Shown here: one piece after another, positions 18,966-28,668 of the stretch
Position numbering within the stretch: position 1 is the stretch's first letter
Layout: each line of letters starts with the position of its first letter
Assembly (NCBI GenBank): GCA_026168805.1
Contig: JAPFDS010000016.1
Span: 1-50,593 of the forward strand
Source: Caryophanales bacterium
GTDB taxonomy: Bacteria; Bacillota; Bacilli; Bacillales; Amphibacillaceae
Direction of reading: 5' to 3'
Length of the DNA stretch: 50,593 nt
Notes under the pieces: model-generated
The model's input: only the letters and a program-made list of their open reading frames with translations
Told to the model about the DNA's origin: nothing
Databases searched by the model: none
Translations under genes and position numbers: made by a program

Positions 18966-19389
18966 ATAGTTGTTTTTCCATGGCTACGTGAGAAATACCT
19001 GCATCCATAAATGGTTCTGATGTTACGTGGTAGCCGAGTCGTTTATAAAATTCTGTTGCATGTGTTTGTGCATGTAACTTAGCGATGTGCACATTTTTGT
19101 GTTTGATTGTCTTTTCCATCTTTTGTATCATTTGGGATCCAATGGATTGTCCACGATAATCCTTCAGAACACATATACGTTCCAATTTACCCGCATGGTC
19201 TGTAAACCTGATACGACTTGCAGCAATTGGTTCACCTGCAGAAGAATAACAAACAAAGTGAATCGCTTCATCATCATGTGCATCGAGTTCAATTTCTTTT
19301 GGAACTCCTTGTTCATGAACAAAAACTGTAAAACGAATGGAAAAGGCATCCTGTTTTTCTTTGGTAGTTTGTACGAGTTGAATATTCAC
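18964..19389 (-). CDS. yjcF: GNAT-family N-acetyltransferase YjcF
   Basis: The 141-aa protein is a single GNAT domain: the N-terminal FRFTVFVHEQGV-like start motif of this subfamily, an acetyl-CoA pyrophosphate loop DYRGQSIGSQMI, and the C-terminal EFYKRLGY. The substrate is not predictable. It starts with a GTG that overlaps the TGA of yjcG (GTGA), so translation is coupled. The yjcF-yjcG-yjcH order matches B. subtilis. Confidence 0.9.
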   Translation of the reverse strand: MNIQLVQTTKEKQDAFSIRFTVFVHEQGVPKEIELDAHDDEAIHFVCYSSAGEPIAASRIRFTDHAGKLERICVLKDYRGQSIGSQMIQKMEKTIKHKNVHIAKLHAQTHATEFYKRLGYHVTSEPFMDAGISHVAMEKQL

Positions 19390-19907
19390 ACATGTTCCTT
19401 TCCGAAAACGAATGTTTCATATACGGTCCATTGTCCATTTTCAAGTTGGTACAGGAGTTGGAAACGATCGATTTCTTCTTCAAATTGTATTTCTTTCATT
19501 CGTAAAGAGCTATACACGTCCGAATATTCCTCTGACACAAGTTCTTGTGCAATCGTTATGTGAGGAACGAAGGAATGTTTTTGCTCGTCTGTGAAAAAGT
19601 CTTTATGGAGTTGATCATGTAAGTTTGTTAATGTTTCGGTCGGTTCAACTTTAAAATAAATGGTATTTGTAACAGGAGCAAAAGAACTTACCTTATTAAT
19701 TTGTAATGGAAAAGGCTCTGTTTCATTTGCAATGATCTTTAGTTGCTGAATTATTTCTTCAAGTTTATTCTCATCCATTTCAAAAGGATCTTTTAGTGTC
19801 AAGTGTGGTGGAATGTGTGCGTAACTAGAATCATAACGCTTTCGATATTGATTGGCTTCATTTTGTATTTCTCTTGAAGGAAAAATAGCTATACCATACC
19901 TCGTCAT
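19386..19907 (-). CDS. yjcG: 2H phosphoesterase / 2'-5' RNA ligase-like protein YjcG
   Basis: The 173-aa protein belongs to the 2H phosphoesterase superfamily. It carries both catalytic HxTx motifs, HLTL (35-38) and HITI (116-119), spaced as expected. Members act on 2'-5' or cyclic phosphodiester bonds; the physiological substrate of YjcG is not known. A good ribosome binding site precedes the ATG. Confidence 0.92.
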   Translation of the reverse strand: MTRYGIAIFPSREIQNEANQYRKRYDSSYAHIPPHLTLKDPFEMDENKLEEIIQQLKIIANETEPFPLQINKVSSFAPVTNTIYFKVEPTETLTNLHDQLHKDFFTDEQKHSFVPHITIAQELVSEEYSDVYSSLRMKEIQFEEEIDRFQLLYQLENGQWTVYETFVFGKEHV

Positions 19908-20095
19908 ACATATTACCTCCTATTTATTGGCTTCATTCGATACAATTATATTCCGATCGATCAATAGTGAAAACGATTTATAATTGTTTTCAGTATAACA
20001 AATAAATCAAGGAGAGACTATGTTTTTCGAATACTAAAATCGAATCAACAGAATTTCAACATTGTAGCATAAATCCCGATTTTGAAAGGTATCTA

Positions 20096-20824
20096 CTAAT
20101 ATAAAATTGTCATTAACGCGCGTTTTAAATCCTTTTGCCAATATTTCCACGTATGAATTCCACCTTCAATTTCGTGATACGTGTAAGTAGTGTCTCTCTT
20201 CGTTAATTGGTCATGCAATGTACGATTTGGGCTAACGAAATCAACTTTGTCTCCTTTAGTTGTAGGAACTTCGGTTTCGTCCGTTCCAATTGTATGATAC
20301 ATTTCAATTGCGTCTAACTTTTTAGCTTCTTCAACAAGTGATAAAACAGAATCATCCACTAATGGAGACTGCATGATCACTTTTCCAAATGTATGTGGAT
20401 ATTTTATGGCTGTTAGTAATGCAATGGTGCCAGCTAAAGAATCGCCCATTAAAGCTCTGGATTGACTTAATTGATACGTCGGTAATAAATCATCCAAAAA
20501 TGAAACAACTTCAAATGCAAGAAATTTCATATAGGCGTTGAATTGCTCTCCATCTGGATGATATTTTTTTAAACGATCGAATCGATCAATATAATGAATT
20601 CCTACGAATACAGTATCCGTAATTTCTACATCTTCATGTAACTCATCGCTTAACGTAGCTAATCGACCCATTTGATAATAATCGTCTCCATCTTGCATAA
20701 TACAAATATGATATTTATACATGGGAGAAAAAGCAGGTGGTTGATATATTTTTAATACCATTTCTTCATCTAAATAAGAGCTCTTGATTGTTTTTTCAAT
20801 CATCGTTCCTTTTCTTCTAGCCAT
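20096..20824 (-). CDS. yjcH: esterase-like alpha/beta hydrolase YjcH
   Basis: The 242-aa protein is related to the esterase D/enterobactin esterase fold. The nucleophile elbow is GDSLAG with S129, and a C-terminal GIHTW supplies the likely catalytic His; an Asp between them (for example in TDETE) would complete the triad. The first ATG is kept because the MARRKG start resembles B. subtilis YjcH. The gene lies about 190 bp upstream of yjcG and 40 bp from MITE copy 2. Substrate unknown. Confidence 0.88.
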   Translation of the reverse strand: MARRKGTMIEKTIKSSYLDEEMVLKIYQPPAFSPMYKYHICIMQDGDDYYQMGRLATLSDELHEDVEITDTVFVGIHYIDRFDRLKKYHPDGEQFNAYMKFLAFEVVSFLDDLLPTYQLSQSRALMGDSLAGTIALLTAIKYPHTFGKVIMQSPLVDDSVLSLVEEAKKLDAIEMYHTIGTDETEVPTTKGDKVDFVSPNRTLHDQLTKRDTTYTYHEIEGGIHTWKYWQKDLKRALMTILY

Positions 20825-20861
20825 TGATTATTCCTCATTTCATCATAAAAAATTCTTTAGT

Positions 20862-20976
20862 TAATGAATTTTATAATTCGTATTTTCTGCTAAGCCACTT
20901 CAACATGTGATTTCGTTGAACCTTTCGAAACTACATGTTGTTCCATAGCTAATTTTGGTAATTATGAAATTCATTC
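20862..20976 (-). mobile_element. MITE copy 2, ~115 bp, inverted relative to copy 1
   Basis: It is the reverse complement of the element at 15306-15423, highly similar along its length (shared blocks TATTTTCTGCTAAGCCACTT and TCGTTGAACCTTTCGAAACT). Terminal inverted repeats AATGAATTTTATAAT and ATTATGAAATTCATT are kept. TAGT flanks it at 20858-20861 and 20977-20980, again a 4-bp apparent duplication. The inner hairpin has two mismatches compared with copy 1. No coding capacity. Confidence 0.8.
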
Positions 20977-21015
20977 TAGTAAAACCGTATCATGGAATGG
21001 TCTTAAATGGTAGAA

Positions 21016-21041
21016 GAACCCCTATTATGAAAGAGGGGTTC
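21016..21041 (-). terminator. possible terminator at the end of the ABC exporter operon
   Basis: An 8-bp stem GAACCCCT/AGGGGTTC overlaps the stop codon of the last gene. The following T content is weak, so this is tentative. Confidence 0.45.
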
Positions 21042-22869
21042 CTGTTACTTCTTTCATTTGACCACTAAATAAATTGTAATACGCTCCACGAGCTTCAATT
21101 AATTCGTCATGACTTCCACTTTCAATAACTTTTCCATGTTCGAGCATAATAATTAAGTCAGCTTCTTGAATGGTGTTGAGTCGATGAGCAATAACAAAGC
21201 TTGTCCTACCGTCCATTAATCGGCCTAATGCTTCTTGAATCGCCATCTCAGTAATCGTATCAATATTAGAAGTAGCTTCGTCTAATACTAAAATAGATGG
21301 ATCTTTAATAAGAGCCCGGGCAATGGTAATAAGTTGGCGCTGTCCCTGGCTAATTCCGCTACCGTTTTGGTCAAGTATCGTATGATAGCCTTGAGGAAGT
21401 TCATTAATAAATGTATGCGCATTTGCATCTTTAGCAGCTTGCACAACTTCTTCATCCGTAGCATCTAATCGGCCATAACGTATGTTATCTTGGATGGTTC
21501 CTTGAAATAAATAGGAGTCTTGTAAGACAAATCCCATATGTTGTCGCAAACTATCACGCGTTATGTTTTTTATCGGTGTCCCATCTAAACGTATTTCACC
21601 AGCATCATAGTTATAAAACCTGGAAATCAAATTAATGATTGTCGATTTTCCAGCACCTGTATGACCTACGAAAGCCACTGTTTTTCCTGATTCTGCTACA
21701 AAAGAGATATCATCAATCGTTCGTTGTTCTTCATAAGCAAACGAGACATGGTCAAATTCAATATGACCGTTCGTCGACTCAACGACTTGTGCATTTGTTT
21801 CATCGCTTTCTTCCTGTTCTTCATCAATGACTTGAAATACACGCTCCGCTCCAGCGATCGCCGAAAGAAGGACGTTGAATTGATTCGATAATTCATTCAG
21901 TGGTCGCGTAAACTGCCTTGCATATTCTGTGAAAATGACAATAACTCCAATCGTAACGACAGGATCTTCTCTGATTGCAAGCAACCCTCCAACTAATGCT
22001 ATGAGAGCAAAACTAAAGTAGTTCAGCGTATTCATAACTTTAGGAATTAAACCAGAAATGGTCATTGACCAAAAACCAGTTCGTCTTAATGCTTGGTTCT
22101 TTTCTTCAAAATCACGAATAACACGTTCTTCTTGGGAAAATGTTTTAACGATATGCTGTCCTGAGACAATTTCTTCAACATACCCATTAATATCTGCTAG
22201 ATTCTGTTGTTGAATTTTATAAAGCGGACCTGTCCGACTCGTAATCCAGCGCATTGCAAAGAAGAGTAGTGGAACAATTGTCATGGTGATTAATGTTAAT
22301 AGGGGACTTAATAATAACATGACTGTTAACGTCCCAACCAAAGTAATCACACTTGTGAACACTTGAATGACAGATTGATTCAAAGTGTTATTAATATTAT
22401 CAATATCATTTGTCACACGACTCATTAATTCTCCATGTTGACGCTTGTCAAAATATGAAATGGGCAGACGGTGAAATTGTTTGAATAACGACCTACGCAA
22501 AGAGAAAACGGTATTCTGGGCAATTCCAACCATCCAAAAATTTTGCAAAAACAGTGCAAGTGAATGAAATAAATAAATAAACACTAAACCGATGAGTAAT
22601 GTTCCTAATCCGTCAGCGGTTTTTGTATCGATAAAGTTATCTACAGCCGTACCAACTAAATATGGCCCTAATAATCCAAGACCCGAACTAATGATAACCA
22701 TGAAAACAATGAGAGCGAGCTTTCCTTTTTCTCTTGTTAAGTAAGACCAAACTCGTGTAATCGTTTTCCAAGCGTTGCCTTTTGGCCGATCTGGATCATC
22801 TTTAGGTGCGTTCAAATGAAGTGGAATTTTTTCATATTGAAAAGGTTGTTTAAAGTGATTTGTTTTCAT
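21025..22869 (-). CDS. heterodimeric ABC exporter subunit, catalytic-type (YfiC/BmrD-like)
   Basis: This 614-aa half-transporter has six transmembrane helices (about 50-330) and an ATPase domain with Walker A GHTGAGKST, Walker B ILVLDEATS with the catalytic Glu, and H-loop IAHRLNT. Its signature motif is degenerate (ISQGQ instead of LSGGQ). That pairs with a partner lacking the Walker B Glu, as expected for a heterodimer with one weak ATP site. Frame upstream of 22869 is open, but AAAGGAG precedes this ATG. It overlaps the partner gene by 20 nt. Likely drug or lipid export; substrate not predictable. Confidence 0.9.
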   Translation of the reverse strand: MKTNHFKQPFQYEKIPLHLNAPKDDPDRPKGNAWKTITRVWSYLTREKGKLALIVFMVIISSGLGLLGPYLVGTAVDNFIDTKTADGLGTLLIGLVFIYLFHSLALFLQNFWMVGIAQNTVFSLRRSLFKQFHRLPISYFDKRQHGELMSRVTNDIDNINNTLNQSVIQVFTSVITLVGTLTVMLLLSPLLTLITMTIVPLLFFAMRWITSRTGPLYKIQQQNLADINGYVEEIVSGQHIVKTFSQEERVIRDFEEKNQALRRTGFWSMTISGLIPKVMNTLNYFSFALIALVGGLLAIREDPVVTIGVIVIFTEYARQFTRPLNELSNQFNVLLSAIAGAERVFQVIDEEQEESDETNAQVVESTNGHIEFDHVSFAYEEQRTIDDISFVAESGKTVAFVGHTGAGKSTIINLISRFYNYDAGEIRLDGTPIKNITRDSLRQHMGFVLQDSYLFQGTIQDNIRYGRLDATDEEVVQAAKDANAHTFINELPQGYHTILDQNGSGISQGQRQLITIARALIKDPSILVLDEATSNIDTITEMAIQEALGRLMDGRTSFVIAHRLNTIQEADLIIMLEHGKVIESGSHDELIEARGAYYNLFSGQMKEVTGTPLS

Positions 22870-24589
22870 GTGTAAACTCCTTTCCAAACTGTGATTCAAC
22901 GATCTTTCTATATAAATCAGATGTTTCATATAATTCTTCGTGGGTACCAAGCCCTACTACGGATCCTTTGTCAAGTAACAAAATACGATCTGCTCGCATA
23001 GCAGTAGATACTTTTTGTGTAATAATTAATGTCGTGCACTGATCTTCTTCTATGGCCTCTAGTAAATGCATTTCTGTTTCAACATCTAATGCACTTGTAC
23101 TATCATCTAACATTAAAATCTGTGGTTCACGTACGAGAGCTCGTGCAATCGATAATCTTTGTTGCTGCCCTCCTGATAAGTTAACGCCACGCTGTCCAAT
23201 TATAGTGTCATATTGTTTAGGTAGTTGCATAATAGTGTCATGGATTTGAGCTTTCTTAGCAGCTTTTATAATTTCTACCTCTGATGCATGTTCTTTACCC
23301 CAGGCAATATTCGATCGAACAGAACCACTAAATAAAAGAGGGTTTTGGGGAACGTAGCCAATATTATTTCGAATATATTCTAAAGAATATGCAGAAAGTG
23401 GCTGGTCATCTATATATATTTCTCCACTATTTGGCTGGTATAATCTAGGAATTAACTGGAATAAAGTTGTTTTTCCTGCACCAGTTGCTCCCATAATCGC
23501 CAGTCTTTCTTTCGGATAAACAGAGAATGAAATGTCATGTAAGATGTGTTCGCTATTCTTTTTATACGTAAAATCCACATGATTAAATGCAATTTTTCCT
23601 TTTGTAATTTCATTTTCTGGATGACTGTCTAACACATCGAATTCCTCAATATTTACATTGAACAAAGCAGCTAAGCGAGTCGAAGATGCTTGTGCTCTTG
23701 ACAGCCCCATGGTAATAAATGTGAACATGGAAATCGCCATAGAGATACGTAATGCATAATTTACAATTGCAACAACATCCCCGACATCCGTTTCTCCAGC
23801 AAGAGATTGGATGTTACCAAACCATAAAATAGAAATGAGACTCATGTTCATAATAAATATGAGAACAGGAGTAGATGCTTCTACAAAACGGAAGGTAGAT
23901 CGGGTCATATCGGCAAGTCCTTTATTTGCTTTAGAAAATCTACTTTCTTCATATGTACGGCGTAAAAATGCTTTAATAAGACGCATGTTCGCCAAATTTT
24001 CTTGCATCACTCTGTTGACGAGATCTACTTTTGATTGAACTTTCCGGAACATAGCGGTAGATCTTCTCAATACCCAAAATATAAACGAAACAAGTAGTGG
24101 AACCGTAATTAAGAAAATGAGAGCGAGCTTAAAGTTAACAATAAATGACATAATCACTCCACCAATGACTAGGAGAGGAGCGCGAACCATTACTCGAAGC
24201 GCCATGAAAAGTGTTTGCTGGACTTGACGCACATCATTTGTAAAACGGGTTACAATGGACGATGTTGGAAATCGTTGTAAATTTCTGAACGAAAAATCTT
24301 GTATTTTTCGAAACAATTTTTCCCGTAAATCAAACGCAAAACTGACACTAATATGTGCTGAGTAAAAGGAGTTGAATATTCCAGCAATTAAGGCGAAAAG
24401 GGACATGCCAACCATAATACTCCCCCAAAAGATAATGTAATCGATGTCATGTCCTTTCACACCAATATTGATCATTTTCCCTAGCAGAAAAGGAAGTAAC
24501 AGTTCAATAATAAGTTCGATAAATGTTAACGTATATGCAAGTACAATTGGTAATTTGTAAGGTTTTAAAAATGATAATACTGTACGCAC
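22850..24589 (-). CDS. heterodimeric ABC exporter subunit, degenerate-site type (YfiB/BmrC-like)
   Basis: This 579-aa half-transporter has six transmembrane helices (about 15-310) and an ATPase domain with Walker A GATGAGKTT and an intact signature LSGGQ. The Walker B reads ILMLDDSTS, with Asp in place of the catalytic Glu, and the H-loop reads ITQKVST, with Gln for His. Translation starts at a GTG with GGAGGAATATC spacing. The gene is the first of the two-gene operon, and the complementary defects support a functional heterodimer with its partner. Confidence 0.9.
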   Translation of the reverse strand: MRTVLSFLKPYKLPIVLAYTLTFIELIIELLLPFLLGKMINIGVKGHDIDYIIFWGSIMVGMSLFALIAGIFNSFYSAHISVSFAFDLREKLFRKIQDFSFRNLQRFPTSSIVTRFTNDVRQVQQTLFMALRVMVRAPLLVIGGVIMSFIVNFKLALIFLITVPLLVSFIFWVLRRSTAMFRKVQSKVDLVNRVMQENLANMRLIKAFLRRTYEESRFSKANKGLADMTRSTFRFVEASTPVLIFIMNMSLISILWFGNIQSLAGETDVGDVVAIVNYALRISMAISMFTFITMGLSRAQASSTRLAALFNVNIEEFDVLDSHPENEITKGKIAFNHVDFTYKKNSEHILHDISFSVYPKERLAIMGATGAGKTTLFQLIPRLYQPNSGEIYIDDQPLSAYSLEYIRNNIGYVPQNPLLFSGSVRSNIAWGKEHASEVEIIKAAKKAQIHDTIMQLPKQYDTIIGQRGVNLSGGQQQRLSIARALVREPQILMLDDSTSALDVETEMHLLEAIEEDQCTTLIITQKVSTAMRADRILLLDKGSVVGLGTHEELYETSDLYRKIVESQFGKEFTHENKSL

Positions 24590-24709
24590 GATATTCCTCC
24601 AATGCTATTTTATTACGAAAAGCGAAACAGTTATCATCCTATTATAAGATGAAACATTGTAATTTTCAAAATATAACGCTTTCATAAGAAAAAATTAATA
24701 TAAGAAAAT

Positions 24710-24740
24710 AACACGCAAAGCACAGACTCCTTTGCGTGTT
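24710..24740 (-). terminator. terminator after the binding-protein gene
   Basis: An 11-bp perfect stem (AACACGCAAAG and complement) with a 9-nt loop is followed on the minus strand by a T-rich tail. Confidence 0.8.
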
Positions 24741-24759
24741 CATGTGTGAAACCAACTAT

Positions 24760-26388
24760 TTATTCCTCTAAATATACGTCTTGTAATTTTAGTATTGCAG
24801 TAGGATCTTGTTTTAATCCATTGACTTCCTTACGAATACCTAACAAATGATCCTGATGGTGTAGGTAAATCATCGGAGCTATATCAACAAGTAATTCTTG
24901 CACATCACTATAAATCTCTAAACGTTTTTCTGGATCAGGTGTTTGACGACCTTCGTCGAGCAGTTGATCGACTTCTTCATTATCAATGTACGTACGATTT
25001 CCTGGTTCCCCAAAGTTTTTAGAATGAAACGGAGCGTACATTGCGTAATCAGCATCCATTGTAGGTGTTGACCATCCTAGAACAAACATTTCATGCTCGC
25101 CATTAGCTGTTTTTTCAAGGTATGCACCCCACTCAAGTTCTTCTATTTTTAAATCAATACCTACTTCTTCTAATTGGGATTGAACGTTTATTGCCGTATC
25201 TGTTCTTTCCCGATCATCCCACGTCCAAATGGTAGATGAGAATCCATCTGGATAACCCGCTTCTGCTAATAATTCTTTTGCTTTTTCAACATCGTATTCT
25301 AATCCAGAAACATCTTCATCAAAACCAAAAATATCTGGAGCAATTGGACCAATTGCTTCGACTCCAAGTCCTTCATAAATACCATTTAGTACTTGTGTCT
25401 TATCTATAGCCATGGAAACCGCTTGGCGTACCTTTACATCATCATAAGGTTCTTTTTGCATGTTAAACCCAACGTATGACAAACTAGCACTTGGCTGGGT
25501 ATTAATATATGCGTTATCCAATTGTTCAATTCGTTCGACGTCTGATGGGCTTAATGGATCTGATATGTGAGAATCGCCCGTTTCTAATTCTGCCACACGT
25601 GTTAAATCCTCTGAAATAAATTTGTATAACACAGAGTCAAGATGGGCATTTTCTCCCCAATAATCATCATTTTTTACGAGACGAAGAGATTCACCAGGTT
25701 TCCATTCATCAAATATAAAGTATCCAGTGCCTATTGGATTTTCATTAATGACGGAACTAGGTTCACGACCATCTTCCATTGCAGCATAATCATCTTCAAT
25801 GACTGAGATTGCGACCATTCCTCCACCACTATGGGCCAAGTGCGCAGGAAGTGGGGCAAAAGGATATTCCGTTTTTATGTGAACTGTATACGTATCAACG
25901 ACTTCTATATCTGTTACCATTTCATATAAGAAAGCACGAGGGGACGCGACTTTTTCATCGATTACTCGTTCGATATTTGCTTTGACAACTTCTGCATTAA
26001 AATCGGATCCGTCATGAAATGTAATATTTTCTTTCAGTTTAAATTCCCAAATATCATCCTCAATTGCTTCAAAGCTTTCGGCCAACAAAGGTTGGATATT
26101 CAAATCGTCATCAAAGTAGGTCAACGTTTCATAAATATTTTCTTGCACATCACTTGAGGGAGTATCATTTGAACCTGCTGGATCTAAAGAAATAAGTTCA
26201 TCTGCTTTAGCGATGACAAGTTCCCCACCATCCTTCGATCCTGCTGTTTCATCGTTTTTATCGTTCTCTGAAGGGGTGTCTTCAGAATTATCCTCTGTTC
26301 CTGGTTCGCTTGCACAAGCTATGAGTCCAATACTTACAATAAAAATGAATAACGTAAATAAAACTAATTTTTTGAAAGTTGTCTTCAT
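24760..26388 (-). CDS. ABC transporter substrate-binding lipoprotein, peptide/glutathione type (SBP_bac_5)
   Basis: The 542-aa protein has a lipoprotein signal peptide with lipobox LIAC (C25) and an acidic linker (about 30-55). The mature part is an SBP_bac_5 domain of the kind that captures peptides, glutathione or nickel, with FKLRENITFHDG-like features and VRQAVSMAIDK. No permease or ATPase gene is adjacent, so it either works with a transporter encoded elsewhere or is an orphan receptor. AGGAGG precedes the ATG. Ligand cannot be assigned. Confidence 0.88.
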   Translation of the reverse strand: MKTTFKKLVLFTLFIFIVSIGLIACASEPGTEDNSEDTPSENDKNDETAGSKDGGELVIAKADELISLDPAGSNDTPSSDVQENIYETLTYFDDDLNIQPLLAESFEAIEDDIWEFKLKENITFHDGSDFNAEVVKANIERVIDEKVASPRAFLYEMVTDIEVVDTYTVHIKTEYPFAPLPAHLAHSGGGMVAISVIEDDYAAMEDGREPSSVINENPIGTGYFIFDEWKPGESLRLVKNDDYWGENAHLDSVLYKFISEDLTRVAELETGDSHISDPLSPSDVERIEQLDNAYINTQPSASLSYVGFNMQKEPYDDVKVRQAVSMAIDKTQVLNGIYEGLGVEAIGPIAPDIFGFDEDVSGLEYDVEKAKELLAEAGYPDGFSSTIWTWDDRERTDTAINVQSQLEEVGIDLKIEELEWGAYLEKTANGEHEMFVLGWSTPTMDADYAMYAPFHSKNFGEPGNRTYIDNEEVDQLLDEGRQTPDPEKRLEIYSDVQELLVDIAPMIYLHHQDHLLGIRKEVNGLKQDPTAILKLQDVYLEE

Positions 26389-26499
26389 GTGTATCCTCCT
26401 AATGTGTTTTTTATAAAGTATTCAATTAATATACCCCAAAGCGTTTCGTTATACAATGAAATTGTTGTTAAATTAAAAAAGTTATGAATATAATGATGC

Positions 26500-26530
26500 T
26501 TGTACATGAGTTATTTTGTTTTGCTATACT
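26500..26530 (+). promoter_or_regulatory. promoter of the TetM-like gene
   Basis: TTGTAC (26500-26505) and an extended -10, TGCTATACT (-10 hexamer 26525-26530), are 19 bp apart. Transcription would start near 26537. This falls inside the longest possible reading frame and so supports the downstream GTG start. Confidence 0.5.
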
Positions 26531-26560
26531 AAAGAGGTAGGAAGAAATGAGGGAAACGTT

Positions 26561-28504
26561 GTGTTTAAAACAATTGGAGTTTTAGCGCATGTGGACGCTG
26601 GAAAAACAACATTTACGGAACATGTACTTTATCATGCGAACGCTTTAAGAGAAACAGGTCGTGTAGATCATCAAAACTCTTTTTTAGATAGCCATACACT
26701 TGAAAAAGAACGAGGTATTACTGTATTTTCAGATCAAGCTTCGTTTAAGTGGAACGATACTATTTATACAATTGTCGATACTCCAGGGCATATTGATTTC
26801 TCACCAGAAATGGAACGATCGATTCAAATAATGGATGTAGCAATTTTAATGGTTAGTGCTGTTGATGGTATACAAGGTCACACAGAAACAGTGTGGAACC
26901 TCTTGCGAAAGCATCATGTTCCAACCTGTATATTTATCAATAAAACAGACCGTGCGGAAGCAGACATTTCTTCGGTATATGAATCGCTACAATCTGAATT
27001 ATCGAGCGAGCTATTTCATTTATCTTGGATGGATCAAGAAGGGAGATTAGACGAAGAAGGGATCGAATGGATTGCAGAACGAGATGAGGATGTATTACAT
27101 ACATATGTAGAATCAGGATACAATCAAACGATGTGGTTAGAAGCAATGAGAACCTTACTGCAGCGAGAAGAAATATTTATCTGTGGTGAAGGTTCAACTT
27201 TAAAAGATGTTGGAGTCCAGGAGTATATGGATAAATTAGACATGTTAATTGAAACGTTTTTTAACGATCAAGGGCCTTTCACAGGTCGTGTTTATAAAAT
27301 ACGACATGATGAACACGGTAATCGCCAAACATACATCAAGGCGCTATCTGGAGTTTTACATGTGCGAGATGAAATTGAAGATGACAATAATCAAGTGAAA
27401 AAAATAACACAAATCATGTCCATTCAAGGGAATACGTTAAAACCTGTACAATCGATCTCTGCTGGAGAATTATTTGCTGTTACAGGGCTTTCAAATTACA
27501 AAGCAGGAGACAAGATAGGCGAAAATGAGAAAGGGCAATCGTTTGACGTTATCCCGGCATTAAAAGCAAAGGTAAATCATGATTCCTCGGTACATACAAA
27601 AGAATTATTGCAATCATTTCGTTTATTGGATGCAGAGGAGCCTTCATTGCATGTTGAATGGGATGAGCATTTTCAAGTAATATATGTGCGAGTGATGGGT
27701 GTTATTCAACTTGAAATATTAGAAAAGATTGTATGTGATAGATTTGGTTACAAGGTTTCTTTTGGTGAGCCAGAAATATTATATAAGGAAACCATACAAT
27801 CAGAAGTAATTGGTTATGGACATTTTGAGCCACTGGGACATTATGCGGAAGTCCATCTTAAAATCGAGCCTGCAGAGAACGGTAGCGGCGTTTCATTTGA
27901 ATCCATATGCCACCCAAACGAACTATCTGTCAGCTATCAAAATGTAGTTGGACAATATGTACTTGAAAAAGACCATCGTGGCTTATTAACAGGCTCGTCT
28001 TTAACAGATGTTTCATGCACACTTCTGATTGGGCGATCTCACCAAGAACATACCGCTGGTGGGGACTTCAAAGAAGCCGTACATCGAGCCATTAGACAGG
28101 GATTAGAAAAAGCAAAAAACGTATTGCTAGAACCGTACTATGAATTTTCTATCAAAGTAAATCAAGATTTAATGGGACAGATATTAAATGACATTCAACA
28201 AGCGAGTGGAACATTTGAGACGCCTGTTACTGTGGGAGAACGTGTTCATATTACTGGCAGAGTCCCAGTCGCAACCTTTATGGATTACCCATTAAAATTT
28301 GCGTCTCTAACAGGAGGTAGAGGTGTCCTAACGCTTGTATTTGGAGGATATGATAAGTGTCATAATGAGCAAGAAGTGGTTGAAAGGATTGCTTATAATA
28401 AAGATGCAGATCCTCTGTACACTTCATCATCTATTTTTTGTGCAAAAGGAAAAGGATATTCAGTCGCGTGGGACAAGGCTGAAGCGCATATGCATTGTTT
28501 ATAA
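26561..28504 (+). CDS. TetM/TetO-like ribosomal protection GTPase
   Basis: The 647-aa protein is an EF-G-like GTPase of the size of TetM. G motifs are intact: AHVDAGKT (9-16), ERGIT, DTPGH and NKTD, followed by the EF-G domains II-V. Proteins of this type bind the ribosomal A site and can release tetracycline. Chromosomal homologues in Bacilli are common and their resistance phenotype often is not proven. The GTG at 26561 is chosen because GAGGG is spaced 7 nt before it and the promoter overlaps the upstream part of the frame. It is a single-gene unit. Confidence 0.85.
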   Translation: MFKTIGVLAHVDAGKTTFTEHVLYHANALRETGRVDHQNSFLDSHTLEKERGITVFSDQASFKWNDTIYTIVDTPGHIDFSPEMERSIQIMDVAILMVSAVDGIQGHTETVWNLLRKHHVPTCIFINKTDRAEADISSVYESLQSELSSELFHLSWMDQEGRLDEEGIEWIAERDEDVLHTYVESGYNQTMWLEAMRTLLQREEIFICGEGSTLKDVGVQEYMDKLDMLIETFFNDQGPFTGRVYKIRHDEHGNRQTYIKALSGVLHVRDEIEDDNNQVKKITQIMSIQGNTLKPVQSISAGELFAVTGLSNYKAGDKIGENEKGQSFDVIPALKAKVNHDSSVHTKELLQSFRLLDAEEPSLHVEWDEHFQVIYVRVMGVIQLEILEKIVCDRFGYKVSFGEPEILYKETIQSEVIGYGHFEPLGHYAEVHLKIEPAENGSGVSFESICHPNELSVSYQNVVGQYVLEKDHRGLLTGSSLTDVSCTLLIGRSHQEHTAGGDFKEAVHRAIRQGLEKAKNVLLEPYYEFSIKVNQDLMGQILNDIQQASGTFETPVTVGERVHITGRVPVATFMDYPLKFASLTGGRGVLTLVFGGYDKCHNEQEVVERIAYNKDADPLYTSSSIFCAKGKGYSVAWDKAEAHMHCL

Positions 28505-28591
28505 TGCATTCTATAAAAAGACAATCGAAGCGGTATTTTGATGATCTCTTTTAATTCCTCCAAAGGTTCGAACGTGATGTAGATTATCTGT

Positions 28592-28620
28592 TTGCCTTAA
28601 GAAAATTATGTATGTATACT
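28592..28620 (+). promoter_or_regulatory. sigma-A-type promoter of csaA
   Basis: TTGCCT (28592-28597) and TATACT (28615-28620) are separated by 17 bp, just upstream of csaA. Confidence 0.6.
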
Positions 28621-28668
28621 TTTGTCAATATGTTTTGAATGTGTGGAAACTTTAAGGAGGTTAAAAAA

